A stretch of 64,000 bases of DNA from Polyangium sp. y55x31 (lineage in GTDB: Bacteria > Myxococcota_A > Polyangia > Polyangiales > Polyangiaceae), in contig NZ_JARZHG010000034.1 of assembly GCF_029946505.1 (NCBI RefSeq), positions 60,700 through 124,699 on the forward strand, written 5' to 3'. Position numbers and translations under genes: made by a program. The notes beneath the pieces were generated by a model. The model searched no databases, had not been told where the DNA came from, and worked only from the letters and a program-made list of their open reading frames with translations. This document shows, piece by piece, positions 17,874 to 27,700 of the stretch; position 1 is the first letter of the stretch, and each line of letters starts with the position of its first letter.

Positions 17874-18974
17874 CTAAACCCCATCCGTTGGATCTCGAAG
17901 CATCTGGATCTTGCTCTCCAGCCGCTTCGAGACCCACACCTTGTTGTGCTCGTCCACGACGACCGCGCCGCAGTCGTCGAGCTCCTCGCAGATCGAAAGG
18001 CCCTTGTCGGGGCCGAGGATGAAGATCGCGTCGTCGATCCCGTCGGCGGTGAACGCGTCCTTGGCCCACACGGTCACGCTGCGGCTCTTCATCGCGGGAT
18101 ACCCCGTGCGTGGATCGATGATGTGGTGCCAGCGCTTGCCGTCCTTCACGAAGGCGCGCTCGTAGTCGCCGGCCGTCGAGAACGCGTGGTCGGTGACGTC
18201 GATCATCGCGAAGTAGTCGTTCGGCCCTTGCCCGCGTGGATCGCGCACGCCGACACGGTAAGGCGAGCCGTCGGGCTTCTTGCCGCGCACGTAGAGATCG
18301 CCGCCGGCCTGCACGTAGAACGACGCGAGCCCCTCGGCGGCGAGCACCTTCGCCGCGGCGTCGACGGCGTAACCCTTGGCGATGCCGCCGAGGCTCAAGC
18401 GCATGCCGGGCTTCTGCAGCAGCACGCTGCGCGCGTCGTGGTCGAGCTTGATCTTGCGGTAATCGATGAGCGCGCGCGCCTTGTCGATGTCGGCCTTCGA
18501 GGGCACCTCCTCGACCTTGTTCTCGTCGAAGCGCCAGAGATCCCGCATCGCCTCGAACGAGATGTCGAAGACGCCCTCCGAGCGATCGGCGACCGAGATG
18601 CTCTTCTTGATCACCTCGAACGTCTCGGGCCCGACGGCGACGGCCTGCTTGCCCGCGGCCTGGTTGATGCGCGAGATCTCGCTGTCGTCGCGCCAGGTCG
18701 TCATGAGCCGCTCGAGCCTGCGGATCTCGGCGAGCGCCTTGTCGAGCTTCGGCCGGATCGCCGCCTCGTCGAGCTCGCGCGTGGTGTACGTCGTGATCAC
18801 GACGTGCGTGCCCATCGCCTTGTCGTCGAGCGTCACCTTCTTCGGATCGAACGGCGGCGGGCGCGGCGTCGCGGCCTCTGGGCGCGGCTCGGGCGTGGGC
18901 TCGGGCGGCGAGGACGTGTTGCACGCCGCGAGGGCGAGCGCGCCGAGGAGAAAGACGTGGCGCGGCTCCATCAT
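17874..18974 (-). CDS. apbE: FAD:protein FMN transferase (ApbE), lipoprotein
   Basis: 366 residues. A signal peptide with lipobox LAAC|N is followed by a Pro-rich linker and the ApbE domain: MGTHVVI, the LMTTWRDDSEISRIN segment, LGGIAKGYAVD for FAD binding, AGGDLYVRG, and the C-terminal HHIIDPRTGYPA plus metal-binding DAFTADGIDDAIF. ApbE attaches FMN to Thr of periplasmic flavoproteins such as Nqr/Rnf subunits. The start ATG overlaps the stop of the upstream methyltransferase gene (ATGA), so the two are coupled. An in-frame ATG follows directly (18971). Confidence 0.93.
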   Translation of the reverse strand: MMEPRHVFLLGALALAACNTSSPPEPTPEPRPEAATPRPPPFDPKKVTLDDKAMGTHVVITTYTTRELDEAAIRPKLDKALAEIRRLERLMTTWRDDSEISRINQAAGKQAVAVGPETFEVIKKSISVADRSEGVFDISFEAMRDLWRFDENKVEEVPSKADIDKARALIDYRKIKLDHDARSVLLQKPGMRLSLGGIAKGYAVDAAAKVLAAEGLASFYVQAGGDLYVRGKKPDGSPYRVGVRDPRGQGPNDYFAMIDVTDHAFSTAGDYERAFVKDGKRWHHIIDPRTGYPAMKSRSVTVWAKDAFTADGIDDAIFILGPDKGLSICEELDDCGAVVVDEHNKVWVSKRLESKIQMLRDPTDGV

Positions 18975-20017
18975 GACTCCCGCGTGATCCGCACGTAGAC
19001 GTGCGATGGCGGGGCGATGCCCGTCTCCACGCGCACCTTGGGCATCCCCGGCGCGAGCGCCGCGACGAGCGCGAGCTCTTCCTCGTAGAACATGCGTCGG
19101 ATCGAGGTCACGGCGTCGTAGTAGAACGTGTACGTCCGACCGTACAGGGCTCCGACGAGCGCCACGAGCCCGAGCGACGTGTAGCTCCGCTCCCCGTCGA
19201 TGAAACACGCGCCGACGCGCGCGCGCCGCGCCGCCTCGCCCATCATCCGCGCGATCATCCCCGGCGGGAAATGGTGGATCGCCTGGGTGCAGGTGATCAC
19301 GTCCACGCCCCGCTCCTCGAGCCCACCGAGCGCGAGCGCGTCCTCGACCGAGAACCGCACCGAGAGTCCGCGCTCGGCCGCCTGCGCGCGCCCGAGCGCG
19401 AGGTACTCCTCCCGCAGATCACTCGCCTCGATCGCGACCCGCTCCCCGAACCGCTCGGCGAGGTAGAGCGAGAGCCCGCCGTGCCCCGCCGCGACGTCGT
19501 GCACGATCGGCCGCTTTCCTCCCGCGCTCGCCGCCTCCACCAGCGGATCGATCGCGGCCTTCACCGTCTCGTAGATCCCCGTGCAGTGGTTGAACCGATC
19601 GAGCACGTCGAGCGCGTGCGTCCGCTCGTCCTCCGGGAAGCTCGGATCATCCATGAGCTCCGGTCGATCGCGATAGAGACGCGCGTCCACCGCATGCAAG
19701 AGCTCCGTGAGCCGCGAGCCTCCGTCTCCATCGAGATCCCTCGGCCGCTCGGCGCGCATCGCCGTGACGGCCTCGGCGACGAGCGTGTCGAAGCGCTCGA
19801 TCGCCGCGCCATCGCCTTGCAGCACGGCATGTTCGAGCGGGGCGACCGCGGGTGCGAATCGCTCGATCGTGCGGCGCATGGCTTTGTTGCGGTGCAGCGC
19901 GAGCGCGGCGCGGAGGGGACCGCGCACGTCGTGGCGGCTGAGCTTGCGCATCACCGCTTCGAGGGCTGGATCGAAGCGCCGGCGGAGGACCTCGGACAGC
20001 ATCGAGGCGCGGGGCAT
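18971..20017 (-). CDS. Class I SAM-dependent methyltransferase
   Basis: 348 residues. The N-terminal 160 residues are helical and unassigned. The methyltransferase fold follows with motif I VHDVAAGHGGLSLYL, an acidic residue after strand 2 (EASDLREEYL), motif II/III region DVITCTQAIHHFPPG and the late strand around ACFIDGE. The target could be a small molecule or protein. It is translationally coupled to apbE, but no direct functional link is known, so the pair may simply share an operon. Confidence 0.78.
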   Translation of the reverse strand: MPRASMLSEVLRRRFDPALEAVMRKLSRHDVRGPLRAALALHRNKAMRRTIERFAPAVAPLEHAVLQGDGAAIERFDTLVAEAVTAMRAERPRDLDGDGGSRLTELLHAVDARLYRDRPELMDDPSFPEDERTHALDVLDRFNHCTGIYETVKAAIDPLVEAASAGGKRPIVHDVAAGHGGLSLYLAERFGERVAIEASDLREEYLALGRAQAAERGLSVRFSVEDALALGGLEERGVDVITCTQAIHHFPPGMIARMMGEAARRARVGACFIDGERSYTSLGLVALVGALYGRTYTFYYDAVTSIRRMFYEEELALVAALAPGMPKVRVETGIAPPSHVYVRITRES

Positions 20018-20080
20018 GGGCCGAGCTTAACGCATCCCGGCGCGGCGTCGCGTCACGGGCGCGCCGCGCGAGAGGGCTGT

Positions 20081-21292
20081 ATGCTGCGCGATCTATCCAT
20101 GCAGACGACGTCCGTCGATCGACCCTACACGGAAGCCATCCTCGCGGCCGCGCGTGCCGTCGCGCCGATCGTCCGCGACGTCGCGTCGCGCATCTTCGCG
20201 CACCCGGAGTTACGGTTCGAAGAGACGCGCGCCGCAGCATGGATCTGCGATGCGATCGAGGCCGAGGGTGTCCCCGTCGAACGCGGCACGGGTGGCCTCG
20301 CGACGGCGTTCCGCGCGCGCCTCGGCGACGGCGCGGGCCCGCGCGTGGCGATCCTCGCCGAGTACGACGCGCTCCCCGAGATGGGACATGCGTGTGGCCA
20401 CAACCTGATCGCCGGCGGCGCGCTCGGCGCGTTCCTCGCGATTGCACGCGCGCGGCCGTCCTTCGCGGGCACGATCGAGATCATCGGCACGCCTGCGGAA
20501 GAGGGCGGCGGCGGCAAGATCCGCCTGCTCCAGGCCGGCGTGTTCGAGGGCGTCACGGCCGCGATCATGTTTCACCCCTACGATTGCGATCTTCTCGCGC
20601 CGACCTCCCTCGCGAGCTACTGGCTCTCGCTCCGCTTCAAGGGCGTGCCTTCGCACGCGGCGATGGCCCCGTGGGAGGGCAAGAGCGCGCTCGCGGCGGC
20701 GCTCGCGACGATGCACCTCGTCGACGCGCAACGCGTGCAACTGCGGGACGGCACGCGTGTGCACGGCGTCGTCGTCGAGGGCGGCCAGGCGGTCAACATC
20801 ATCCCCGAGCGCGCCGTGGTCGACTTCGCGGTGCGCGCGCCGTCGTTCGCCGAGCTCTCGATGGTGCGCGCGCTCGTCGAGCGATGTGCGCGCGGCGCGG
20901 CGATCGCGTGTGGCGTGGAGGTCGAGATCGAGGTTCGGGGCGGCTACAAGGATCTGCGCCCGAACATCCCGCTCGCGCGCCGCTTCGGCGAGCACCTCGC
21001 CGCGCTCGGCAGGCCTGCGCGCTTGGTCGACCCCGTGCGCAGCATGGGCTCGACCGACATGGGCGACGTCTCGCACGTGATCCCCTCGATCCACCCGCTG
21101 ATCGCGATCTGCGACGAGGGCGAGACGATGTGCCACGAGCGCCCGTTCGCGCGGTATGCGGACAGCGATCGAGGCGCGGAGGCGATGATGGCGGCGGCGC
21201 AGGCGATGGCGCTCACGGCGCTCGACATCCTTTCGGACGCACCCTTGCGGGCGGCGATGACGTCTTCTTTCGAGGAGAAAAACAGGCAGTAA
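20081..21292 (+). CDS. M20-family amidohydrolase/peptidase
   Basis: 403 residues from the ATG at 20081, which follows GAGAGGG; an ATG at 20099 (MQTTS) is possible. The M20D amidohydrolase pattern is visible: FAHPELRFEE, AEYDALPEMGHACGHNL with the metal-binding His, TPAEEGGGGK with the catalytic Glu, MFHPYD, and the dimerisation domain around GVPSHAAMAPWEGKSALAA. Such enzymes hydrolyse N-acyl or aminobenzoyl-type amides, carboxypeptidase-like. Cytoplasmic. Divergent from the methyltransferase (63-bp gap), and its stop abuts the convergent membrane-protein gene. Confidence 0.88.
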   Translation: MLRDLSMQTTSVDRPYTEAILAAARAVAPIVRDVASRIFAHPELRFEETRAAAWICDAIEAEGVPVERGTGGLATAFRARLGDGAGPRVAILAEYDALPEMGHACGHNLIAGGALGAFLAIARARPSFAGTIEIIGTPAEEGGGGKIRLLQAGVFEGVTAAIMFHPYDCDLLAPTSLASYWLSLRFKGVPSHAAMAPWEGKSALAAALATMHLVDAQRVQLRDGTRVHGVVVEGGQAVNIIPERAVVDFAVRAPSFAELSMVRALVERCARGAAIACGVEVEIEVRGGYKDLRPNIPLARRFGEHLAALGRPARLVDPVRSMGSTDMGDVSHVIPSIHPLIAICDEGETMCHERPFARYADSDRGAEAMMAAAQAMALTALDILSDAPLRAAMTSSFEEKNRQ

Positions 21293-21910
21293 TCAGGCTG
21301 CGGGCGCGCGCTTGCTGTCGACGCCGGCGGCTTGCAGGTCGTCGAGCATGCCCGTCGTGCCTTCGAGCGGGATCGCGCGGGCGAGGGCCACGCGCTCGAG
21401 CATCATCGCGAGCTCCAGCATGTTGTTCACGGGCGGCAGGAGCGTGCTCGTCCCGTCCCAGAGATCGAGCCCGATGTTGCCGCGCAGGACGGGCAGCTCC
21501 TGCCCCTTCTGCTCGGTCTTCGGGATGCGCACCTTGTCGATCTGCGACCAGCTCCAGCGGCGCACGCGCGGCACCCCGAACGAGAGCAGCTCGCGCAGCA
21601 CGATGCCCTCCGGGTTCACCACCACGCCGCGCATCTGGTCGCGCAACACCCCGGCGATCGCGCTGCAGAACAGGATGATCGCGCACACGCTGGCCGGCAT
21701 GATGCGGTGGCGATCGTCCTCGACGACGTACTTGAACAGCCAGGAGTTCGTCGGGGCGTGTTGCCCGTAGACGATCGCGCCCGAGATGAGCAGCGCGACC
21801 GCGAGGTAGGCGAGCCAGGGAAGGCGTTCCTTCAGCGGCGGCCCGAACGACACCGTGCTGTCCGGGCGGTACGTCATGTCGAAGCCGGGAGGACGAGAAG
21901 GTCGCGCCAT
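21293..21910 (-). CDS. Small membrane protein, PH-domain-like, unknown function
   Basis: 205 residues. Two membrane helices (about 30-50, WLAYLAVALLISGAIVY, and about 70-90, PASVCAIILFCSAIAGVL) are followed by a cytosolic beta-rich part (GVVVNPEGIVLRELLSFGVPRVRRWSWSQIDKVRI) that resembles the bacterial PH-like (bPH) arrangement seen in small membrane proteins. I do not recognise a specific family. It starts at an ATG before MARPSRPPGFDMTYR; MTYR at codon 12 is an alternative. Confidence 0.6.
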   Translation of the reverse strand: MARPSRPPGFDMTYRPDSTVSFGPPLKERLPWLAYLAVALLISGAIVYGQHAPTNSWLFKYVVEDDRHRIMPASVCAIILFCSAIAGVLRDQMRGVVVNPEGIVLRELLSFGVPRVRRWSWSQIDKVRIPKTEQKGQELPVLRGNIGLDLWDGTSTLLPPVNNMLELAMMLERVALARAIPLEGTTGMLDDLQAAGVDSKRAPAA

Positions 21911-21969
21911 GTCCGCAGTCTACACGACCCGGGCGCGAACCTTGGATCGGACGATTCCCTCACCCCCAG

Positions 21970-21993
21970 CCCCTCTCCCTCTCGGGAGAGGGG
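21970..21993. repeat. Perfect 10-bp stem hairpin, likely terminator or dispersed element
   Basis: CCCCTCTCCC-TCTC-GGGAGAGGGG is a perfect inverted repeat with a 4-nt loop. It sits 6 bp downstream of the small lipoprotein gene (minus strand) and about 60 bp upstream of the membrane-protein start. No T-run follows on either side. Motifs of this CCCCTCTCCC/GGGAGAGGGG kind are common between genes in many bacteria (recalled, not checked here). Confidence 0.55.
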
Positions 21994-21999
21994 AGATGA

Positions 22000-22350
22000 T
22001 CACTGGCACTCGGAGGCTTTCGTCGGATTCGCGCGGAAGTATTCGAGGCACCACGGGCTCAGCGCCGCGGTGAAGTCGGCACACGGGATCTGGTCCGGCG
22101 ACGTGCCCGAACGATCCGTCGCCAACGCTTCTTTGCAGGAGGCGCAGCACTTCTGCTTCATCTCGCCTGCATCCGCGGGCTTTTCGCCTTCCTCCACCGG
22201 CTTCGGCGCCGCCTCCTCGCCGGCCATGTCCTGGCCGCCCGTGTCTTTGTCGACGTCCGGCACCTCTGCCTGCTTGGGCGGACTACACGCCGCGACGAGC
22301 AGGGATCCCGCGAAGAACAAGCCGACGAGCGCGCTCGAAACCTTCTTCAT
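22000..22350 (-). CDS. Small Cys-containing lipoprotein
   Basis: 116 residues. A typical signal peptide (MKKVSSALVGLFFAGSLLVAAC|S) ends at a lipobox, followed by an acidic/Pro-rich linker to about residue 65. A small domain with two CC/C clusters follows (KQKCCASCKEAL, DQIPCADF, PWCLEYF, ASECQ), suggesting one or two disulfides. The frame is open far upstream, but the signal peptide fixes the start. Function unknown; divergent from mpl with a 102-bp gap. Confidence 0.72.
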   Translation of the reverse strand: MKKVSSALVGLFFAGSLLVAACSPPKQAEVPDVDKDTGGQDMAGEEAAPKPVEEGEKPADAGEMKQKCCASCKEALATDRSGTSPDQIPCADFTAALSPWCLEYFRANPTKASECQ

Positions 22351-22452
22351 GAACCCGGCTTTATCGGAAGCCCGACCGGGAATCAAACGTGGTGTTCGTC
22401 GCGGCGCTTTGAGCGTGGCGCCCTCCCACCTTCCTATAGCAAACTCGCCGCC

Positions 22453-23922
22453 ATGCACGTGCACCTCGTGGGCGTGGCAGGGACCGGGATGGGCGCGCTC
22501 GCCGGGCTGTTCAAGGCCAGCGGGCACGACGTCTCCGGCTCCGACGTCGCCTTCTATCCTCCCATGGGCCCCGCCCTCGAACGCTGGGGCATCCGGCTCA
22601 TGGAGGGCTTCGACCCGAAGCACCTCGAACCGCGCCCCGATCTCGTCGTCATCGGAAACGTTTGCCGTCCAACGAACCCGGAGGCCCGCGCCGCGCTCGA
22701 CAGCGGCATCCCGACGAAGAGCATGCCCCACGCGCTCGCCGAGCTCCTGCTCGTGCACCGCTCTCCGCTCGTCGTCGGCGGCACGCACGGCAAGACCACC
22801 ACGAGCGCCCTCTGCGCGTGGCTCCTCCACGAAGCCGGCCGCGACCCGGGCTTCCTCATCGGCGGCTTGCCCAAGAACTTCGACGTGAGCTTCCGCGTCC
22901 CCGGCGACGTGGCCCGCGGCGGTCGTTTGCCGCTCGTCACGGGTGAAGGCATGTCGCGCAGGAAGACGCCGTTCGTCGTCGAGGGCGACGAGTACGACAC
23001 CGCCTTCTTCGAGAAGACCCCGAAGTTCTGGCACTACCGGCCCGAGGTCGCGATCCTCACGTCGATCGAGCACGACCACGTCGACATCTACCCGGACGAG
23101 GCCTCTTACCTCGCGGCCTTCCGCGGCTTCGTCGAGCGTGTCCCCGAGAGCGGCCTCATCGTCGCGGCCGCGGCCGATCCGCGTGTCGTCGACGTCGTCC
23201 GCGCATCGGCCCGCGCCGAGGTCGCGTGGTTCGCCCTCGAAGGCGATGACACCCACGGACAGCCGCCCCACTGGCTCGCCGCGCCGGCCGAGGTCGACGA
23301 GAACGGCCAGTCGTTCGACCTCTACGCCGGCGGCGTCTACGCGGGCCGCGCCGCGCTCACGATCCCCGGCCGCCACAACATCCGGAACGCGCTCGCCGCT
23401 GCCGCCGCCGTCGCCCAGGGCTTCGGCGTGCCGCTCTCCACGGTCATCTCCGCGCTCGCGACCTTCCAGGGCGTCCGCCGAAGGCAGGATCTCCTCTACG
23501 AAGTGCGCGGCGTCCGCGTCTACGACGACTTCGCGCACCACCCGACCGCCGTCGACGAGACCCTGCGCGCGCTCCGCGCCCGACACGCGAAAGGCGCGCT
23601 CTACGCCGTGTTCGAGCCGCGCAGCGCGACGGCTTGTCGCGCCCTGCATCAGGAGCAGTATGCGAGCTCCTTCGACGCGGCCGACGTCATCGTCCTCGCC
23701 CCGCTCGGTCGTCCCGAGATCCCCGAGGCCGAGCGGCTCGATCTTCGCGCGCTCGCGGCTGCGCTCGAAGCGCGGGGCAAGCGCGCGTGGACGCCTGCGT
23801 CCGTCGACGAGATCGTCACGTTGCTCGCGCGGAGCGCGCAGGCGGGCGACACCATCGCGCTGCTCTCGAACGGCGCGTTCGGCGGCATTTACGAGAAGCT
23901 TCGGGGAGCGCTCGCGCCATGA
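22453..23922 (+). CDS. mpl: UDP-N-acetylmuramate:L-Ala-gamma-D-Glu-meso-DAP ligase (Mpl)
   Basis: 489 residues. Mur-ligase architecture: an N-terminal Rossmann domain (HLVGVAGTGMGALAGLFK), the ATP-binding P-loop VVGGTHGKTTT, the central-domain EGDEYDTAFFEKTPKF and LTSIEHDHVDIY, IPGRHNIRNALAA, and the C-terminal YDDFAHHPTAVDETL. The EGDEYDTAFFDK-type motif and tripeptide-ligase features separate Mpl from MurC. Mpl returns recycled murein tripeptide to UDP-MurNAc in the cytoplasm. Its stop overlaps the next start (ATGA). Confidence 0.93.
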   Translation: MHVHLVGVAGTGMGALAGLFKASGHDVSGSDVAFYPPMGPALERWGIRLMEGFDPKHLEPRPDLVVIGNVCRPTNPEARAALDSGIPTKSMPHALAELLLVHRSPLVVGGTHGKTTTSALCAWLLHEAGRDPGFLIGGLPKNFDVSFRVPGDVARGGRLPLVTGEGMSRRKTPFVVEGDEYDTAFFEKTPKFWHYRPEVAILTSIEHDHVDIYPDEASYLAAFRGFVERVPESGLIVAAAADPRVVDVVRASARAEVAWFALEGDDTHGQPPHWLAAPAEVDENGQSFDLYAGGVYAGRAALTIPGRHNIRNALAAAAAVAQGFGVPLSTVISALATFQGVRRRQDLLYEVRGVRVYDDFAHHPTAVDETLRALRARHAKGALYAVFEPRSATACRALHQEQYASSFDAADVIVLAPLGRPEIPEAERLDLRALAAALEARGKRAWTPASVDEIVTLLARSAQAGDTIALLSNGAFGGIYEKLRGALAP

Positions 23923-24761
23923 AGAGCACGACGACGGGTGAGCGCGCGCAGTTCGCCGCCATCGCGCAGCTCGTGGCCGAGGAGGCGGGCGCGCTCGTGA
24001 GCGCCGGCTTCCGTTCGCGCCCGCCCGTCGAGTCGAAGGGTCCTTCCGACCTCGTCACCGAGTACGACCGCGCGAGCGAGGACATGATCACCATGCGCCT
24101 CGGCTCGCTCGCCCCCGGCATCCCGGTCGTGGGCGAGGAGCGCGGCGACGGCTTCGCGCCGATGGCCTTGCGCAGCGGCCTCGTCTGGTATGTCGACCCG
24201 CTCGACGGCACGACGAACTTCGTGCACGGCCATCCCTTCTGGAGCATCTCCGTCGGCCTCTTCGACGGCGACGAGCCGATCGCGGGCGCGGTCGTCGCGC
24301 CTGCGCTCGGCCTTCGCTGGAGCGGCTGGGTGGGCGAGCCCGTGAGCGTCACGGGCCGCTCGGGCCGGCACGGCGAGGCGCGACGGAATGGTCAGCGATG
24401 CGGCGTGAGCCCGACGTTGCGGCTCGAGGACGCGCTCGTTGCGACGGGCTTTCCGCCGGTCCGCAACGTCGCGCCTGCGAACAACTTCCACTCGTTCATG
24501 AGCGTGAAGCACGTGGTGCAGGGCGTGCGGCGTTGCGGGAGCGCGGCGATCGACCTCTGCATGGTCGCGGACGGGACGTACGACGGTTACTGGGAGCGGA
24601 AGCTCAACATCTGGGATCTCGCGGCGGGCTGCGCCGTGGTGCTGGCGGCGCGGGGGAGGATCACGGCGCTGGATGGCGGGGTACCGAACTACCACGAGGG
24701 TCACATCGCCGCGTCGAACGGGCACCTGCACGACGCGCTGGTCGAGGCGATCAACGCCTAG
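23919..24761 (+). CDS. Inositol-monophosphatase-family phosphatase
   Basis: 280 residues. The metal-dependent Li+-sensitive phosphatase motifs are DLVTEYDRASEDMI, GEERGDG (metal-binding Glu), WYVDPLDGTTNFVHGHP (DPLDGTTN motif) and NIWDLAAGCAVVLAA (WDxAAG). It probably acts on inositol-1-phosphate or a related sugar phosphate/histidinol phosphate. It is translationally coupled to mpl by a 4-bp overlap, and its end overlaps the convergent kelch gene by 4 bp. A small insertion, SGRSGRHGEARRNGQRC, sits in the mid-region. Confidence 0.9.
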   Translation: MKSTTTGERAQFAAIAQLVAEEAGALVSAGFRSRPPVESKGPSDLVTEYDRASEDMITMRLGSLAPGIPVVGEERGDGFAPMALRSGLVWYVDPLDGTTNFVHGHPFWSISVGLFDGDEPIAGAVVAPALGLRWSGWVGEPVSVTGRSGRHGEARRNGQRCGVSPTLRLEDALVATGFPPVRNVAPANNFHSFMSVKHVVQGVRRCGSAAIDLCMVADGTYDGYWERKLNIWDLAAGCAVVLAARGRITALDGGVPNYHEGHIAASNGHLHDALVEAINA

Positions 24762-27700
24762 GACGCGTCGTCGCGCTTGCGGCGTCGCGTGATGAGGGCG
24801 CCGAGGGCCACGAGGGCCGCGAGTCCACGACCGGTGTGGCTGGCGGGGTTGCCCGTGGTGCTGCAACCGCCTCCCCCGCCCGGTATGATGGCGCCGCCCG
24901 ACCCTGCGGAGCCGCCGGAGCCGCTGCCCGAGCCGCCGATTCCGCCGGAGCCGCCCATTCCGCCGGAGCCACCAGCGCCGCCGAAGCCGCCCATACCGCC
25001 GGAGCCGCCGGAGCCACCAGCGCCACCCATTCCACCAGCGCCGCCGGAGCCGCCCATACCGCCGGAGCCGCCCATTCCGCCGGAGCCACCAGCGCCGCCG
25101 AAGCCGCCCATACCGCCGGAGCCGCCAGCGCCACCAGCGCCACCCATTCCACCAGCGCCGCCGGAACCGCCCATTCCACCGGAGCCGCCCTCGCCGCCGG
25201 AACCGCCCATTCCACCGGAGCCGCCCTCGCCGCCGGAGCCGCCCATTCCGCCCTCGCCGCCGGAACCGCCCATTCCACCCGAGCCGCCCATTCCGCCGGC
25301 ACCACCGCTGCCGTTGCCCTCCGGCGTCACGCCACCTTCGAAAATCTCCGCGCTCTCATGGGCAGCCGGGTCGCCGTCTCCGGACGAGCAGCCCTCCTGC
25401 ATCCCTCCGAAGACCAGCACGCGATTGCCTTCGAGCCGCACGGCCCCGGCATACGTGCGCGATTCGCTCATGTTCGGCGCCGGCGTCCAGTCATTCGTCT
25501 CCGGGTTGTACACGGCGGCGCTCCGGAGGGGGCAATCGTTGCCGCCGGTCCATTCTCTGCCGCCGAAGAGCAGCACCATTCCATTTCCGAGCCGCATGGC
25601 CCCGTGGCGCCGACGCGCGACGTCGAGCGGCCCCGTCACCGTCCAGTCGTTCGTCGCCGGATCGTACACCTGCGCGTGCGGCACGTTCCGCGCGCCTGCG
25701 ACCAGCACCCGGCCATCGGCGAGCAGCGTCGTCGTGAAATCGGCGGGCGACATGAGCAGCGCCTGCGTCGGCGTCCATGCATTCGTCGCCGGATCATATC
25801 GATCGGCGCCGTCCCCGCTCACCACGAGCACACGGCCGTCGAGCAGCGCCGTCGCCTGGAGTTTTGCATGCGTGTACGTGAGCGTCCCGGTCGGCGAGAA
25901 CATCCCCGTCGCCGGATCATAAAGCTCCGCCGTCGCCGGGGTCCCACTGCCGCCGGTCACCAGCACCTTTCCTCCCGCGAGCACGATGGCCGCATGCCCC
26001 GAGCGCGCCGCGCCGAGCGAGCCCGTCGCGCTCCACGTCTTCGTCGCCGGGTCGTAAAGCTCCGCGGCCGCCGTCCCGCCGCCGACCGCGAGGATTCGCT
26101 CGTCGGATAGCCGTGCCAGCACGAGGCCATTGTCGTGGTGCGCGGCCATCGCGCCGGTCATCGTCCACGTATTGGTCGCCGGATCGTAAAGCTCCGCCGT
26201 GGACGGGGAATCACCGCCCACCACCAGGATCTCGCCGGTCGCGACCCGGACCGATTTCGCGCGACGTCGCACGTGCATGAGCGGCGCGGCGTCGCTCCAT
26301 GCATTCGTGGCCGGATCGTAGATCTGCACCGTGGGGTTACCGTCCCAGTCGTTGTTGATTCCCCCGGCGATGAGCACGCGGCCATCGGCGAGCTCCGCCC
26401 ACGTGCCCTCCTGATGCGCCATGGACATGCTCCCGGCCGGCGTCCATGTGGATTGGCAGCCGACCGGCGTATCCCCGACGCAGGCGCCCGCCTCGCAAAC
26501 GCCATTCGCCGTGCAACCGTTGGCGCTGCCGCAGGAGGCCCCGCTCAGCGGCGTGCAGACGCCGTCCGCGGACGCGCCCTTGCTCACGGCGCAGGCGTCG
26601 CACGCGCCCGCGTCGCACGCGGCATTGCAGCAGACGCCGTCGACGCAGAAGCCGCTCGCGCATTCGCCGTCGAAGAGGCAGGCGCCGCCAGGGGCCGACA
26701 AGCTGAGCGACTCGACGAACGCCGTGCCGCCGCCGGTGACGAGCACCCGCCCGTCGGCGAGCTCCGTGGCGAGGTGCCCGCTGCGATTCGTGTTCATGAA
26801 CCTGCCGAGCGACCATTTTCCGGTGACCGGATCATAAAGCTCCGTGAGCGCGCCGCCCGTGACCAGCACCCGACCATCGGCGAGGCGCGTGGCCGTGTGC
26901 ATGTAGTGGGTCACGTTCATCGGCGTCCCCTCGGTCCACGTATTGGTCGCCGGATCGTAGAGCACCGTGCCGCGGTTCTCGGCGGTGAAACCCTCGCCGC
27001 CGTAATCGGTGTAGCCGCCGGTGATGAGCGCCTTGCCGTTCGCGAGCAGCGTCGCGGTGTAGCCCTCGCGATTCTCGATCCACCCCGCGAAGACCCACGA
27101 ATCCGTGGCGGGGTCATAGACCTGCATGAGGGAGCTCGCCACGACGAGGACCTTGCCGTCTTGCAGCAGCGTCGCTGTATGGTCCTCGATGTAATCGGGC
27201 GGCGGCGTGACCTCGATCGACGTGTTCGCGACGGGATCGTAGATCTCCGCCTCGAAGGTCACTCCATCTCCGTCCACGACGCCGCCGAGGAAGTAGATTC
27301 GCCCGTCGGGGAGCAGCGTCGCGGTATGCCCCATGCGGGGCGCGAGCATCGGCGCGCCGAGCGTCCACGTATCGGCGACCGGATCGTATACCTCGACGGT
27401 GTCCGTCACGCCTCCGGCCACGAGGACCTTTCCATTCGGCAGGAGCGTCGCGGAATGGGCTGTGTGCGTCGTGCTCATGGGCGCCACGAGCGACCATGAA
27501 TTCGCGACGGGATCATACACCTCGGCGGTCTCGCTCCCGCCGCCGGCCACGAGGAGCTTCCCGTTCGGCAGCAGCGTGGCCGTGTGCCGATTCCGCGCCA
27601 TGTTCATCGGCGGCACCACATCCCAGCGCGGCGCCGTGAGCGCGGATGTGGCCGCATTCAGGGTGAGCACCTCCGGGGTATCGGCGCGGCTGCAGGCGAG

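Noticed and set aside
24777..25922. Proline-rich plus-strand frame (PPEPPIPPEPP)
   Set aside because: It is the complement of the Gly-rich repeats of the kelch protein, which has a signal peptide and a proper C-terminal tail.
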